Part shown: positions 34,524 through 44,726 of the stretch, piece by piece
Numbering within the stretch: the first letter of the stretch is position 1
Layout of the letters: each line of letters starts with the position of its first letter
Source of the DNA: Belliella calami
Lineage (GTDB): Bacteria; Bacteroidota; Bacteroidia; Cytophagales; Cyclobacteriaceae
NCBI RefSeq assembly: GCF_022549695.1
Contig: NZ_JAKZGS010000002.1
Location: 394,576-458,575, forward strand
Direction of reading: 5' to 3'
Length of the DNA: 64,000 nt
Translations under genes and position numbers: made by a program
Notes under the pieces: model-generated
What the model was told of the DNA's origin: nothing
Databases searched by the model: none
What the model saw: the letters and a program-made list of their open reading frames with translations, nothing else

Positions 34524-37358
34524 TTAATTATCACCTAACTCATACTTTAAAGTCCTACCCTTTTCTATTGCAGGTAAACCTTCCGTCATCCACAATGGCG
34601 CAGGAGCACCTTTGAGGTAATGATCAAAAAATTGCGACAATCTTACCGAGAGATCTTTTCTGTTTTTTCTTTGGACAAGGTTATGATCTTCATCATTGTA
34701 TTGCAACAACCAAGCTGGCTGATTCAATCTTTTCAAAGCCATAAACATCTCAATTCCTTGATACCATGGAACTGCTCCATCTGCATCATTGTGCATGATC
34801 AAAACTGGTGTCTGAACTCTATCCATATAGAACAAAGGAGAGTTTTCTAAATAATACAGAGGTTTTTCCCATAATGTACCACCTATCCTACTTTGAGTTT
34901 GTTCATATTGGAACATCCTACTCATACCAGTTCCCCATCGAATACCACCATAAGCTGAAGTCATGTTCACTACTGGAGCCCCTGCTCCTGCAGCTTTGAA
35001 CATATTGGTTCTCGTGATCAAATGCGCCACTTGATAGCCACCCCAGCTTTGGCCTTGAATAGCCATATTATCTGCATCAACAAAACCTTTTGCAACGATC
35101 GATTGAACACCTGGAATTATACAATTGTATGCACTAGGTCCAGGAAGACCCAAATCATATTTAATATCCGGAACAAACACCAAATATTCATTACTTACAA
35201 AATAAGGTATATTAATAGTTGATGCACTTGGTGCTGGCGCTCTGTAACTATGCAAGCCATCAGAATTCCTTTCGTAGAAATAAACCATCATTGGATATTT
35301 CTTTTTAGGGTCAAAATTTTCTGGCTTAAACAACAACCCCTGCAACGGTACTCCATCATTGGCAAAGTACTCGACCAATTCAACAGTCCCCCAGTTCACA
35401 TCATTTTGCTGAGGGTTTGCCTGAGAAAGCTTTGTCAACTGTGACATCGACATATCGGTAGCGTAAACATCAGCATAATCTTGATAAGTTGATCTTCTCA
35501 CAGTTACTTTGTCCGATTCTGTTGCTTTGTTTAAGCCCATATATCTATGGTCAGAAAAAACAATAGAAGACGGAGCTTTTGTACCATTGATATCTCCTGT
35601 ATAAAATCCGTTTTTCTTATTATATTCATGAAAAGCAGTCAACACAAAAGGCAAAGCTGGATCAATCCCTTCTTTCTCTTCCTCTTCGAGTTTTTGTCTT
35701 CTAAATTCAATAGTTTGCTTTCTTCCTTCTCCCAATGTGATATTTTTGGGAGCTTCTTTTCCAGTAGGGTCTATTTTCCAAATATCATATTTGTCATAAA
35801 CCAAGAAAGCTTTGTCATCTTTCATCCAACCTGCAGCACCATAGCTTCCTGGCAAAGAAGGTGAGTCATGTTGTTCATTATAAAAATTGACTTCCATGGA
35901 TTTAGTCAAATTCTTGATTGATTTTGATGCTATATCATATGCTACCCATGCACTATCACTATTGTCATACCAATACACATATTTTCCGTTAGGAGAAAGC
36001 TGAGCATATCCTGATAGTGCTTTCTGAATCAGAGTTTTAGTACCATTTTCAAGATTTACCAAATAAGTATCTCTGCCAATTTGCGTATTCCAGCTGTATT
36101 CTCTTCTGTAAGGCGAATCATCAGTGGCAATACCTATTTTATGCTTTGTCTTGGTGTCGTAACTGATACTATTGATTTGTTGATCACCTATCTGAATGAT
36201 TTTCTTATCCTTGATACTATAAGCTGCCAAATAGCTTTTATTTTCCTCTCTCCCTTTATTTTTCAACTGCATAGGCTGGATTTCGGCATCTTGCCAACCC
36301 CATATATCCAATTTGACACGCTCATCATCAAGAATCGTGGTATCATCTTCATATGCAAAGGTTGCATAATCAGAAATTGTCCCAAAATAAACCTGACTGT
36401 CATCAGCTGAAAAATTAATTCTTCCTGATTTACTAATCATTCCATTTTCTAGTATCCCAGATGAATTTTTTTCTGCTATTTTTTGATTATTTGCTTTTGC
36501 TATATCATATAGATACAAGTCATAATAGGGCTTTTTGGTTTTCAAAGAATCCTCAGTCGTCAAATAAGCCAATAGCTTACCAGAATCCGAAAATTGAGTC
36601 GATAAATATTCTGTTTTTCCAACATCTATAATTTGGGAAACTCCTGTTTTCAAATCCAAAAGAAAAATTCCTTCATTCTTCAAAGTATCCTCTGTGGCTT
36701 TCACATAATATAAGTGTGAACCATTTTCAGAGAAGCCATATGACTTTACCCTATCATATTCATAAACTGATTTTCCATCAAATGATCTAACCAAAAGTTT
36801 GGTGCCATCCGTTTTCTTTGGTTTTTCGGGAGCTTCCACTTTTGTAGTGTCACCTTCTTCCCTTTTGGCAGGTTTTATTGGCAAGGCTTTCTCAAACAAA
36901 ACAGCCAACCAGTTTGCGTCTTTTTTTGGAGTCGCAAAAGATTTGACTCTAGATAGCTTTTCTATATCACCTGTCGCCAACTGAATGACAAAAAGTGAAT
37001 CTTTTGGCATATCTTCTCCTTTGGTCTTTTTTAACTTTAGTACTTTCAAAGAATCCTTCTCTGCCACGATTCTTCCTACACCGAAATTATTATCATTTGA
37101 AAAGGAAAACCTACCTCCTCTTGGGATGACAAATCTTTTTCCAGTATTGTTATGTCCAACGATTTCCAATCGGCCATCTCCATCTTGAGGATTGACCTCA
37201 AAACTAACCCATTCTCCATTGGATGAAATTTTGTCAGAAGAAACAGATTCCCATCCATCATAATCTGCGTGAGTTAAAGATCTTTTTTGCTGTGCACTGG
37301 CATTTATCACAACAAATAAAAGAGCTAAACCTAATAGCTTTTTAATTTTTAAATCCAT
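34524..37358 (-). CDS. Secreted S9-family serine peptidase (prolyl oligopeptidase type)
   Basis: The 944-residue protein has a signal peptide (1-22, NASAQQ), a long beta-propeller-like region (about 30-640) with repeated SPNGKYVYWYDN-type blades, and a C-terminal alpha/beta hydrolase. The catalytic triad is Ser in GQSWGGYQ (about 771), Asp in HNDADGAVPW (about 860) and His in NDEDHNLV (about 892). Such enzymes cleave short, often proline-containing peptides in the periplasm. At 944 residues it is longer than the usual 700-800, with an acidic/lysine-rich insertion around 160-190 (KPAKREEGDTTKVEAPEKPK). Confidence 0.9.
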   Translation of the reverse strand: MDLKIKKLLGLALLFVVINASAQQKRSLTHADYDGWESVSSDKISSNGEWVSFEVNPQDGDGRLEIVGHNNTGKRFVIPRGGRFSFSNDNNFGVGRIVAEKDSLKVLKLKKTKGEDMPKDSLFVIQLATGDIEKLSRVKSFATPKKDANWLAVLFEKALPIKPAKREEGDTTKVEAPEKPKKTDGTKLLVRSFDGKSVYEYDRVKSYGFSENGSHLYYVKATEDTLKNEGIFLLDLKTGVSQIIDVGKTEYLSTQFSDSGKLLAYLTTEDSLKTKKPYYDLYLYDIAKANNQKIAEKNSSGILENGMISKSGRINFSADDSQVYFGTISDYATFAYEDDTTILDDERVKLDIWGWQDAEIQPMQLKNKGREENKSYLAAYSIKDKKIIQIGDQQINSISYDTKTKHKIGIATDDSPYRREYSWNTQIGRDTYLVNLENGTKTLIQKALSGYAQLSPNGKYVYWYDNSDSAWVAYDIASKSIKNLTKSMEVNFYNEQHDSPSLPGSYGAAGWMKDDKAFLVYDKYDIWKIDPTGKEAPKNITLGEGRKQTIEFRRQKLEEEEKEGIDPALPFVLTAFHEYNKKNGFYTGDINGTKAPSSIVFSDHRYMGLNKATESDKVTVRRSTYQDYADVYATDMSMSQLTKLSQANPQQNDVNWGTVELVEYFANDGVPLQGLLFKPENFDPKKKYPMMVYFYERNSDGLHSYRAPAPSASTINIPYFVSNEYLVFVPDIKYDLGLPGPSAYNCIIPGVQSIVAKGFVDADNMAIQGQSWGGYQVAHLITRTNMFKAAGAGAPVVNMTSAYGGIRWGTGMSRMFQYEQTQSRIGGTLWEKPLYYLENSPLFYMDRVQTPVLIMHNDADGAVPWYQGIEMFMALKRLNQPAWLLQYNDEDHNLVQRKNRKDLSVRLSQFFDHYLKGAPAPLWMTEGLPAIEKGRTLKYELGDN

Positions 37359-37496
37359 GTTTCAATTTATTTGAGGACAAGTAAATAAAGTTCCTATTGA
37401 ATTGCCTTAAGTTTTATATCAATGGAAAATAGTGAGTATAAGAACTATCTATTAAGACTTTTCATTCTAATGATATTCCAAAAGAGAAGATTCTAA

Positions 37497-39425
37497 TTAT
37501 TTTCCAATTGTGATTTCCCTTTCCAAGTATCCACCACGGGTAGATAGCAGTTTCAATTTAGCTTTTACTGGTTCTTTTTGATTTAACTTTACTCTAAAGC
37601 TTTCTTTTTTCACTTCTCTTACATCAGTGTAGCCCGAGTAAATAGTTTTATCAAACAACTCCGGCTGGGTGATTTGCACTTTCGCATTTTCAAAACCTTT
37701 TAACAGTTCTTTGTCAAATTCAAGGATCAATCTATCTTCCTGTACAATTTTCACTCTTTTTGCCTGCTCCAAAGCCACCGGAAGACCTCCAGAATTTGTC
37801 CATTCTATAGATATTTCATATTCATCTGAAGCTATTGCCACCACCTCTACTTCTATAATCTCTACTTGTGGCAATAGCTTCGCCATAGCCAGGTTAAACA
37901 ATGACTGCTTTTTGATCCACCTTTCCAATTGCCAAGGCGGGCCGTTTTGGGAAAAGAATTTTGGATGGAAACCTCCGATCTCAACTTCTCCTAACTGAGG
38001 ATGCTCAAACTTTTCCCATTTTCTGAATCCATTGGAACTATTTTCCTCGTCATCCCACATCAGAGCATCATAATCGTCGTACACGCCATCACCATCATAA
38101 TCTTTCATAGCGCCATTGTTCCACAACTCATCGCCATACCACATCGCTCCGTAATAGAAATATCCGAAATCAGGCCCATGCCCAAACAATGGACTCGGTT
38201 TCAAAGGGTCTCCAGTAAGTCTATTTGTCTTATATCTTGTACTGTAAGTTTCATACACATCACCTGCCCATGGATAACCTGTGATATCGATTCCCATCTG
38301 ATCAAATTTCTTATACAACTCCAAATCTGAAGGAAACATACTTTCCTCACTTGAAGATGTTGATGGCGGTCTAAGATGCATTGGGACCCTTGTATCCAAT
38401 GAGTTGACCACTGAGATATTTGGGTGAGACAATAGCCAAAGAACAGTAGATCGCGTTTCTATTTCGCTCAAAGGATACTCACCTGCTCCCCACTGGGTAT
38501 AGCCTCTACCGGTCATATCCCCTCCAGAATCAGGACGCCAGTTTTCCGGATAATTTCTATGCAAATCCAACCCCCCAATCCCATCTTCATTGAACTTACC
38601 GTCCCCATCATTATCAATACCTTCCGTATACATCAACCACTCACCTTGGCCTTCAAATACTCTCTTCATCAGCCTTCCACTTGGATCTCTTGGATCAAGG
38701 GTATAATTTGCTTTCTCCTTTTCCTCCTCTGTCACAGCTTTTTTTCGCATGTTATGGATAATCCCATCTCCATTGAGATCTTCTTCTGGATCTTCATCCA
38801 TTAAGCCGTCTTTGTCTACATCATATGGCCGAACAGTACTCCTATTCCTCTGTTCTGTGTACAGATACATGGTAGATCCATCTGGATTATTCTGAGGCCT
38901 TACATAGATTGTTTTTGTGTCAATCAAAGCTGTAATCTCAGGATCCTTCCCATAGTTTTCCAACAAATGCTTGGTCAACCAAAGTACCGCTTCACTACTA
39001 GTAACTTCTCCGCCATGCCTCCCTCCTTCAAAATATGCAGCAGGCTTATCCGTATGTTTTCCAGTATTTTTATTGGTGATAGTCATTTGGATAATCGGTC
39101 TTCCTTCAAAAGAAGTAGCTACCTCATACAACTCTGTGATATCGGGATATTGCTCTGCCCACTTCAAATACCAGTGATACATGACTTTTGGAGTATGGTA
39201 AATATCAAATTCTAATGTCTCTTCAGGTTCATACTGAACTTCTACGAATTGATGTTTCTTGAAAAATGATTGCCCGTGTCTTTCTCCTGAGACTACATAG
39301 TTTTTCATTTTGTCATCATCTTCTGGCCAGACTTTCGCTGATTTTAGAAGTTTATCAGCGGATTGGGCGATTGACATGCTGATGCATAATGAAAGAAAAA
39401 ATGAAATAAGTATAATGTGCTTCAT
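37497..39425 (-). CDS. Secreted M14-family zinc carboxypeptidase with calcium-type loops
   Basis: The 642-residue protein has a signal peptide (1-20, SIAQ). The M14 site is seen as GGRHGGE (His137, Glu140), RPQNNPDG (about 176-183), a probable third zinc His in VPMHLRPP (about 350) and candidate catalytic Glu in GEVEIGG (about 482). Four Asp/Gly-rich loops interrupt the domain: DVDKDGLMDED (202), DLNGDGIIHN (216), DNDGDGKFNED (271) and DYDGDGVYDD (443), typical of calcium binding. The C-terminal 150 residues look like beta-sandwich domains. A role in extracellular protein breakdown next to the S9 peptidase is likely. Confidence 0.86.
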   Translation of the reverse strand: MKHIILISFFLSLCISMSIAQSADKLLKSAKVWPEDDDKMKNYVVSGERHGQSFFKKHQFVEVQYEPEETLEFDIYHTPKVMYHWYLKWAEQYPDITELYEVATSFEGRPIIQMTITNKNTGKHTDKPAAYFEGGRHGGEVTSSEAVLWLTKHLLENYGKDPEITALIDTKTIYVRPQNNPDGSTMYLYTEQRNRSTVRPYDVDKDGLMDEDPEEDLNGDGIIHNMRKKAVTEEEKEKANYTLDPRDPSGRLMKRVFEGQGEWLMYTEGIDNDGDGKFNEDGIGGLDLHRNYPENWRPDSGGDMTGRGYTQWGAGEYPLSEIETRSTVLWLLSHPNISVVNSLDTRVPMHLRPPSTSSSEESMFPSDLELYKKFDQMGIDITGYPWAGDVYETYSTRYKTNRLTGDPLKPSPLFGHGPDFGYFYYGAMWYGDELWNNGAMKDYDGDGVYDDYDALMWDDEENSSNGFRKWEKFEHPQLGEVEIGGFHPKFFSQNGPPWQLERWIKKQSLFNLAMAKLLPQVEIIEVEVVAIASDEYEISIEWTNSGGLPVALEQAKRVKIVQEDRLILEFDKELLKGFENAKVQITQPELFDKTIYSGYTDVREVKKESFRVKLNQKEPVKAKLKLLSTRGGYLEREITIGK

Positions 39426-39486
39426 ATTGCGGATAGATTTGTTTGAGTTAAAGTTAAGTGCCTATCCAATTCATTCCTAACCACTC

Positions 39487-39517
39487 AAAAAAAATCCCTA
39501 CCAAATATTTGGTAGGG
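39487..39517 (-). terminator. Terminator of the TonB-C-like protein gene
   Basis: The perfect palindrome CCCTACCAAAT / ATTTGGTAGGG (39496-39517) is followed on the minus strand by about eight T, 26 bases after the stop codon. Confidence 0.88.
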
Positions 39518-39542
39518 AATGGCAATTAAACACTTTTCTCAA

Positions 39543-40037
39543 TTATTTTCTGATAGTCAACTCGAAATCTGTAGCATCATATCTTGAATACCCTGGAACA
39601 GGCAGACATTTAGGTAACTTGCGTAACACATGCGCCATTCGCTCTTCCAGACCTTTGTCTACTTCCGTTAAAAATTTATATCCAATTAATTTGCCCTTAT
39701 TATCAATGTTCAAAATCACTTTTACTTCTTCAAGACTGGCACTAATTTTTGTTCTGAAAATAAAAGGAGTGTAACTTTCAACCATTTCTAATGTAAAAGC
39801 CGGCCAAACCCAAGCTGACCCAAAATCTACCGAATAGCTGTCTTCACCATTCTCTAGAATCCGCTCCAAAGAAACTACCAAATCATTATCATTCTTATAC
39901 AAAATAAGATTTCCTTTTTTCAAGATAATCTTTCCCTTTTCAGAAGCATCTATTTCTGCTGAATCAAAGGCATATACTGAACATATAGCACTGGAAAAGA
40001 AAACAAACAGAAATAATATGGATTTAGTGACCTTCAT
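39543..40037 (-). CDS. Secreted protein with TonB C-terminal-like domain, uncharacterised
   Basis: The 164-residue protein starts MKVTKSILFLFVFFSSAIC with a clear signal peptide. The second half (VWPAFTLEMVESYTPFIFR, LNIDNKGKLIGYKFL, LRKLPKCLPVPGYSRYDATD) resembles the TonB C-terminal fold found in many free-standing Bacteroidota proteins, but has no TonB-type membrane anchor. No function can be assigned. The start at 40037 is preferred to 40064, which lacks a good signal peptide. A terminator-like hairpin sits about 95 bases upstream on the same strand. Confidence 0.6.
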   Translation of the reverse strand: MKVTKSILFLFVFFSSAICSVYAFDSAEIDASEKGKIILKKGNLILYKNDNDLVVSLERILENGEDSYSVDFGSAWVWPAFTLEMVESYTPFIFRTKISASLEEVKVILNIDNKGKLIGYKFLTEVDKGLEERMAHVLRKLPKCLPVPGYSRYDATDFELTIRK

Positions 40038-40420
40038 GTAAAATATATTAACATCAACAATCAAAAATACAGAATAAATATTTTCAAACCTATATTAATG
40101 CATTTTAAATTTTTCATTAAAAATAAAAAAGTCTTGCCAATAGCAAGACCCTTTTCAGAATATAAACCCAAATATAACTTTAGAGATTAAAAGTTTTTAT
40201 TAATTAAAATACTGAATTACAAAGACAATCTTTGATTATTCAATTTTTTATTTGATACGATTTGATAATTACCAAATAATATTCACTCTTAATTCTTAGA
40301 TGCCAAAATAAATGTATTTTCTCCAATTTTACAAATTGAAAAATTTATTTTGCATTTTTTTAAGTATTTCATAATTTGACGACTGATTTATTAACATACC
40401 TCTAATTTAACCTCAAAATA
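40038..40420. other. Gap of 383 bases between divergent genes
   Basis: It is AT-rich and contains a minus-strand terminator-like hairpin at 40121-40149 with no gene before it. No open frame or clear promoter was found. Confidence 0.55.
40121..40149 (-). terminator. Orphan terminator-like hairpin
   Basis: GTCTTGC-CAATA-GCAAGAC (40131-40149) is followed on the minus strand by TTTTTTATTT. It is upstream of the TonB-C-like gene and downstream of no annotated minus-strand gene, so it may act as an attenuator or end a short RNA. Confidence 0.5.
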
Positions 40421-40900
40421 ATGGACAAAATTTTAGATATTGACAATGTGGATTTGAAGATCATTTCACTTTTAAATGATGACGCAAAAACTCCATACAC
40501 TGAAATAGCAAAAAAAGTCTTCGTTTCTTCTGGTACTGTGCATGTGAGAATGCGTAAGCTCGAAGACATGGGGATCGTGAAAAGCGCAACCTTAAACATA
40601 GATTTTTCAAAATTGGGATATGACATCTCTGCATTCCTTGGAATTTATTTGGAAAAAAGCTCTCTATATGACACGGTGATTGAAAATTTAAAACAGATTT
40701 CAGAAGTTATCAACGCTTATTATACAACTGGAAATTATAGCATTTTCGCAAAAATAATTTGTAAAGACACAAATCATCTCAGGACAGTTTTAGATAACAT
40801 CCAAAAAGTAGAAGGTATTGATAGAACAGAAACCTTGATCGTATTGGAAGAAAGTATAAACAGGCCAATTCAATTTTTCGATAAGACTGGAAAAATCTAA
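40421..40900 (+). CDS. Lrp/AsnC-family transcriptional regulator
   Basis: The 159-residue protein has an N-terminal winged helix (NVDLKIISLLNDDAKTPYTE, then EIAKKVFVSSGTVHVRMRKLEDMGIV) and a C-terminal RAM ligand domain (LGIYLEKSSLYDTV, INAYYTTGNYSIFAKI). Lrp/AsnC proteins respond to amino acids or related small molecules. It lies 257 bases upstream of the SUF operon on the same strand, but a terminator separates them. The targets are unknown. Confidence 0.9.
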   Translation: MDKILDIDNVDLKIISLLNDDAKTPYTEIAKKVFVSSGTVHVRMRKLEDMGIVKSATLNIDFSKLGYDISAFLGIYLEKSSLYDTVIENLKQISEVINAYYTTGNYSIFAKIICKDTNHLRTVLDNIQKVEGIDRTETLIVLEESINRPIQFFDKTGKI

Positions 40901-40980
40901 ATTAAAGTAAAAATAAATTAGATTAAATCTAAATAAAATAAATTTGTTAAATTTCTAAGATTTTTTATAATTTATCAATC

Positions 40981-41010
40981 AAGGCTAGGTTATCTAAACC
41001 TAGCCTTTTT
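40981..41010 (+). terminator. Terminator after the Lrp/AsnC gene
   Basis: AAGGCTAGGTT and AACCTAGCCTT form an 11-pair stem with a short loop followed by TTTTT. Confidence 0.88.
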
Positions 41011-41111
41011 ATATTTTCAATCAATTCTTTTTCAATACGTTACCATTCATAATATCTATCAAATATAGATTTTATGAATCTGTTTGAACAATATATTTTA
41101 GATAAATGTTG

Positions 41112-41119
41112 TATCTTCG
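41112..41119 (+). promoter_or_regulatory. Candidate -7 element of the SUF operon
   Basis: TATCTTCG lies 37 bases before the sufB ATG, within TGTATCTTCGCATC, a string that is also present in the promoter region of the response regulator operon (3790-3803, minus). Confidence 0.45.
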
Positions 41120-41156
41120 CATCACAAACTATAATTAGTCTAAATAACTCACACAC

Positions 41157-42602
41157 ATGAGCAAAGACAATCAAATTTTAGAAGAGCTTACTTCAAAGGA
41201 TTACGAACATGGATGGTCAGTCGATATGGAAGTCGATGAAGCTGCCACAGGATTAAATGAAAATATCATTAGGTGGATTTCTGCCAAAAAAGAAGAACCA
41301 CAATGGTTGCTTGACTGGAGGCTGAAGGCATTCAAAACTTGGCTTGATATGAAAGAGCCAGAATGGGCCAATGTCACATATCCTAAAATAGACCTTCAGG
41401 GTCTGAAGTATTACTCTGCACCAAAAAAATCTAACAAACCAAAAAGTTTGGATGAAATAGATCCTGAACTTTTGCAGATATATGAAAGATTGGGAATTTC
41501 ACTCAATGAACAAAAGAAATTGCAGGGAATTGCAGTGGATGCTGTATTGGATTCGGTTTCTGTTGGTACGACTTTCAAAGACACTTTATCCAAAATGGGA
41601 ATTGTTTTTTGTTCTTTCAGCGAAGCTGTAAAAGAACATCCGGAATTGGTGAAAAAGTATTTGGGATCGGTAGTCCCAATGACTGATAATTATTATGCTG
41701 CATTGAATTCAGCAGTATTTTCTGATGGATCATTCTGTTACATTCCGGCAGGTGTTAGGTGCCCAATGGAACTTTCCACCTATTTCAGAATCAATGCTGC
41801 CAATACCGGCCAATTTGAAAGAACGCTGATCGTAGCAGAAGAAGGGTCTTATGTTTCTTATTTGGAAGGCTGTACTGCTCCCCAAAGAGACGAAAACCAA
41901 CTTCACGCTGCAGTTGTGGAGATTTACGCAGCCAAAAACTCAGAAGTCAAATACTCTACTGTTCAAAACTGGTTCCCTGGTGACAAAAATGGCAAAGGTG
42001 GAATTTACAACTTTGTGACGAAAAGAGGTATTTGTGCCGGCGATTTTTCAAAAATTTCTTGGACTCAAGTAGAAACAGGTTCGGCTGTGACATGGAAATA
42101 TCCTTCTTGTATTTTGAAAGGTGATAATTCTATTGGGGAATTTTACTCAGTAGCTGTCACCAACAATTATCAACAAGCTGATACGGGTACCAAAATGATT
42201 CACATTGGTAAAAACACCAAATCTAGGATTGTATCAAAAGGAATCTCTGCCGGCAAATCTCAAAATTCCTACAGAGGACAAGTTCAAGTTATGAAGAGAG
42301 CTACCAATGCGAGAAATTTCTCTCAGTGTGACTCTTTGCTAATGGGTGATAGATGTGGTGCGCATACCTTCCCTTACATTGATATTCAAAATTCTTCAGC
42401 TAAAGTTGAACATGAAGCGACTACATCGAAAATCGGTGAAGATCAGCTATTCTATTGCAATCAAAGAGGTATAGCCACTGAAGATGCTGTAGCCTTGATT
42501 GTCAATGGATATGCAAAAGAAGTTTTGAATCAACTACCTATGGAATTTGCAGTAGAAGCACAAAAACTACTTGCTCTTACTCTAGAAGGATCTGTAGGAT
42601 AA
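41157..42602 (+). CDS. sufB: Fe-S cluster scaffold SufB
   Basis: The 481-residue protein is full length and contains the conserved SufB segments [40 protein letters not shown] and [17 protein letters not shown]-like [17 protein letters not shown], ending with [20 protein letters not shown]. SufB forms the SufBC2D scaffold on which clusters are built. It is the first gene of a run sufB-C-D-S-E-DUF59-bacilliredoxin, transcribed from its own promoter. Confidence 0.97.
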   Translation: MSKDNQILEELTSKDYEHGWSVDMEVDEAATGLNENIIRWISAKKEEPQWLLDWRLKAFKTWLDMKEPEWANVTYPKIDLQGLKYYSAPKKSNKPKSLDEIDPELLQIYERLGISLNEQKKLQGIAVDAVLDSVSVGTTFKDTLSKMGIVFCSFSEAVKEHPELVKKYLGSVVPMTDNYYAALNSAVFSDGSFCYIPAGVRCPMELSTYFRINAANTGQFERTLIVAEEGSYVSYLEGCTAPQRDENQLHAAVVEIYAAKNSEVKYSTVQNWFPGDKNGKGGIYNFVTKRGICAGDFSKISWTQVETGSAVTWKYPSCILKGDNSIGEFYSVAVTNNYQQADTGTKMIHIGKNTKSRIVSKGISAGKSQNSYRGQVQVMKRATNARNFSQCDSLLMGDRCGAHTFPYIDIQNSSAKVEHEATTSKIGEDQLFYCNQRGIATEDAVALIVNGYAKEVLNQLPMEFAVEAQKLLALTLEGSVG

Positions 42603-42648
42603 GCTTTAGGATAGATAGAATTGAATTAGAAAAATTGAAGATTACGAA

Positions 42649-43410
42649 ATGTTAACGATAAAGAATTTACATGCCTCAATAGAAGGCACTCCAATATTAA
42701 AAGGTATCAACCTTGAAGTTAAGCCAGGAGAAGTCCATGCGATAATGGGGCCTAATGGTTCAGGGAAATCTACTTTGGCCTCTGTATTGGCAGGAAGAGA
42801 AGAATATGAAGTCACAGAAGGCGAAGTTTCTTTCAAAGGAAAAAACCTTTTGGAACTTTCTCCTGAGGACAGAGCTAGAGAAGGTGTGTTTTTGGCTTTT
42901 CAATATCCTGTGGAAATCCCCGGTGTGAGCTCTACCAATTTCTTGAGGACAGCTGTCAACCAAGTACGAGAATACCGAGGACTAGAAGCACTTGATGCTG
43001 TGAAATTCCTTTCTATCATGAAAGAGAAAATGAAACTTGTAGAGATCGATCAAAAACTTTTGAGCAGATCTTTGAATGAGGGGTTTTCTGGTGGAGAAAA
43101 GAAAAGAAACGAGATTTTTCAAATGGCCATGCTTGAGCCAACCCTATCCATTTTGGATGAAACTGACTCAGGATTAGATATTGATGCATTGAGAATTGTA
43201 TCAAATGGTGTAAACCAATTGAAGTCTTCTGAAAATGCTACAATCGTAGTCACTCACTATCAAAGGTTGCTAGATTATATCGTACCGGATTTTGTCCATG
43301 TTCTATACAATGGAAAAATTGTAAAATCAGGCACAAAAGAACTTGCCTTGGAATTGGAAGAAAAAGGATACGACTGGATCAAAGAAGAAGCTGACGCTGC
43401 TTCTGTTTAA
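42649..43410 (+). CDS. sufC: Fe-S assembly ATPase SufC
   Basis: The 253-residue ABC ATPase has Walker A GPNGSGKST, the signature SGGEKKRNEI, Walker B LSILDETDSGLDIDAL and the His loop VVTHYQRLL, all typical of SufC. It supplies the energy for the SufBC2D complex. The gene lies 46 bases after sufB. Confidence 0.97.
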   Translation: MLTIKNLHASIEGTPILKGINLEVKPGEVHAIMGPNGSGKSTLASVLAGREEYEVTEGEVSFKGKNLLELSPEDRAREGVFLAFQYPVEIPGVSSTNFLRTAVNQVREYRGLEALDAVKFLSIMKEKMKLVEIDQKLLSRSLNEGFSGGEKKRNEIFQMAMLEPTLSILDETDSGLDIDALRIVSNGVNQLKSSENATIVVTHYQRLLDYIVPDFVHVLYNGKIVKSGTKELALELEEKGYDWIKEEADAASV

Positions 43411-43440
43411 TTCCACTCATTTCTTAAAGAATCCCATACA

Positions 43441-44718
43441 ATGACTACTATTATTAAAAATAAAGCTACAGACCTGTTTCTGGAAAACAATCCCAATTTC
43501 TCGACTTTTGAAAACTTGAGAAAGAATGGATTGGAATTTTTGGAAGCGAAAGGACTTCCCCACTTAAAAGAGGAAGAGTATAAGTTTACTCAAATCAGTA
43601 AAAAAATTGAGCAAAATATCTCTTCGTTCAAAGGTGCAAAAAGATCTGAACTTACTTCAGAAAATTTAAAATCAAATTTATTTGAAGGTTTTGAAGGTGA
43701 TGTTGTTGTATTCAACAATGGTCATTTTGATGCAGAATTGTCATCTATTTCTGCCCAAAACTACTCTTTTTCAAAGTTGTCAGAAACACAACCTGACTTG
43801 TTGGGTCAAATCGCCAAAAATGAAAAAGATCCTTTTACAGCTCTCAATAGTTTGGCATTCGAAGATGGAATCCATATTTCTGTAGAAAAAGGAAAAAAAG
43901 TAGAAAAACCTATTTTCCTGATTCATTTCAACAAAGCAAATGAAGGGCAAATAATTAATTCAAGAATCTTGATTGAAATTGCTGAAAATGCAGAGGTGAC
44001 ATTTATTGAAAACACTGTTTCTTTGGACGAAGAAGTTTATTTCTCCAATGCAGTCGTAGAAATCAAGGTCAATCAAAATGCCCATGGCTATTATTACAGA
44101 TTGCAGAACGAAAACAGAAAAGCAATTGGTGCAAACAACTTCGCAACAGACATCCACAGAGATGCGACTTTCACTTCTGTTGCTACCCAGCTTCAAGGTG
44201 ATATGCTGAGAAACAATCTCACATTGAACTTACTTGACAGTGGTTGCGAAGGAAATATGTATGGTCTCTATTTGTTGAATGGCAAAACACATGTTGACAA
44301 TCATACCAATGTAGATCACACCAAGCCACATTGTGATTCCAATGAACTTTACAAAGGTGTCCTTGCGGATTCATCCCGAGGAGTATTCAATGGGAAAATA
44401 TTTGTGAGACAAGATGCTCAGAAGACAAATGCATTTCAGCAAAACAACAATATTCTAATGTCTGAAGATGCCATCGTCAACACAAAACCACAGTTGGAAA
44501 TTTGGGCTGATGATGTCAAATGTTCACATGGCTGTACTACAGGGCAGTTGGAAGATGAGGCGTTGTTTTATCTTCAAGCTAGAGGAATTGGTAAAGAACA
44601 TGCAAAAGGCTTGTTGCTTTATGCATTCGCAGGTGAAGTTTTCGAGCATATCGCATATGAACCTTTCAAAGAATATTGCATCCAATTAGTACAAGAAAGA
44701 TTGGGAAGCAATTTTTAA
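43441..44718 (+). CDS. sufD: Fe-S cluster scaffold SufD
   Basis: The 425-residue paralogue of SufB has the SufD-type beta-helix and C-terminal half: NHTNVDHTKPHCDSNELYKG, GVFNGKIFVRQDAQKTNAFQ and EIWADDVKCSHGCTTGQLED-like motifs, ending EPFKEYCIQLVQERL. It completes the scaffold. It starts 30 bases after sufC. Confidence 0.96.
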   Translation: MTTIIKNKATDLFLENNPNFSTFENLRKNGLEFLEAKGLPHLKEEEYKFTQISKKIEQNISSFKGAKRSELTSENLKSNLFEGFEGDVVVFNNGHFDAELSSISAQNYSFSKLSETQPDLLGQIAKNEKDPFTALNSLAFEDGIHISVEKGKKVEKPIFLIHFNKANEGQIINSRILIEIAENAEVTFIENTVSLDEEVYFSNAVVEIKVNQNAHGYYYRLQNENRKAIGANNFATDIHRDATFTSVATQLQGDMLRNNLTLNLLDSGCEGNMYGLYLLNGKTHVDNHTNVDHTKPHCDSNELYKGVLADSSRGVFNGKIFVRQDAQKTNAFQQNNNILMSEDAIVNTKPQLEIWADDVKCSHGCTTGQLEDEALFYLQARGIGKEHAKGLLLYAFAGEVFEHIAYEPFKEYCIQLVQERLGSNF

Positions 44719-44726
44719 AATCACTT

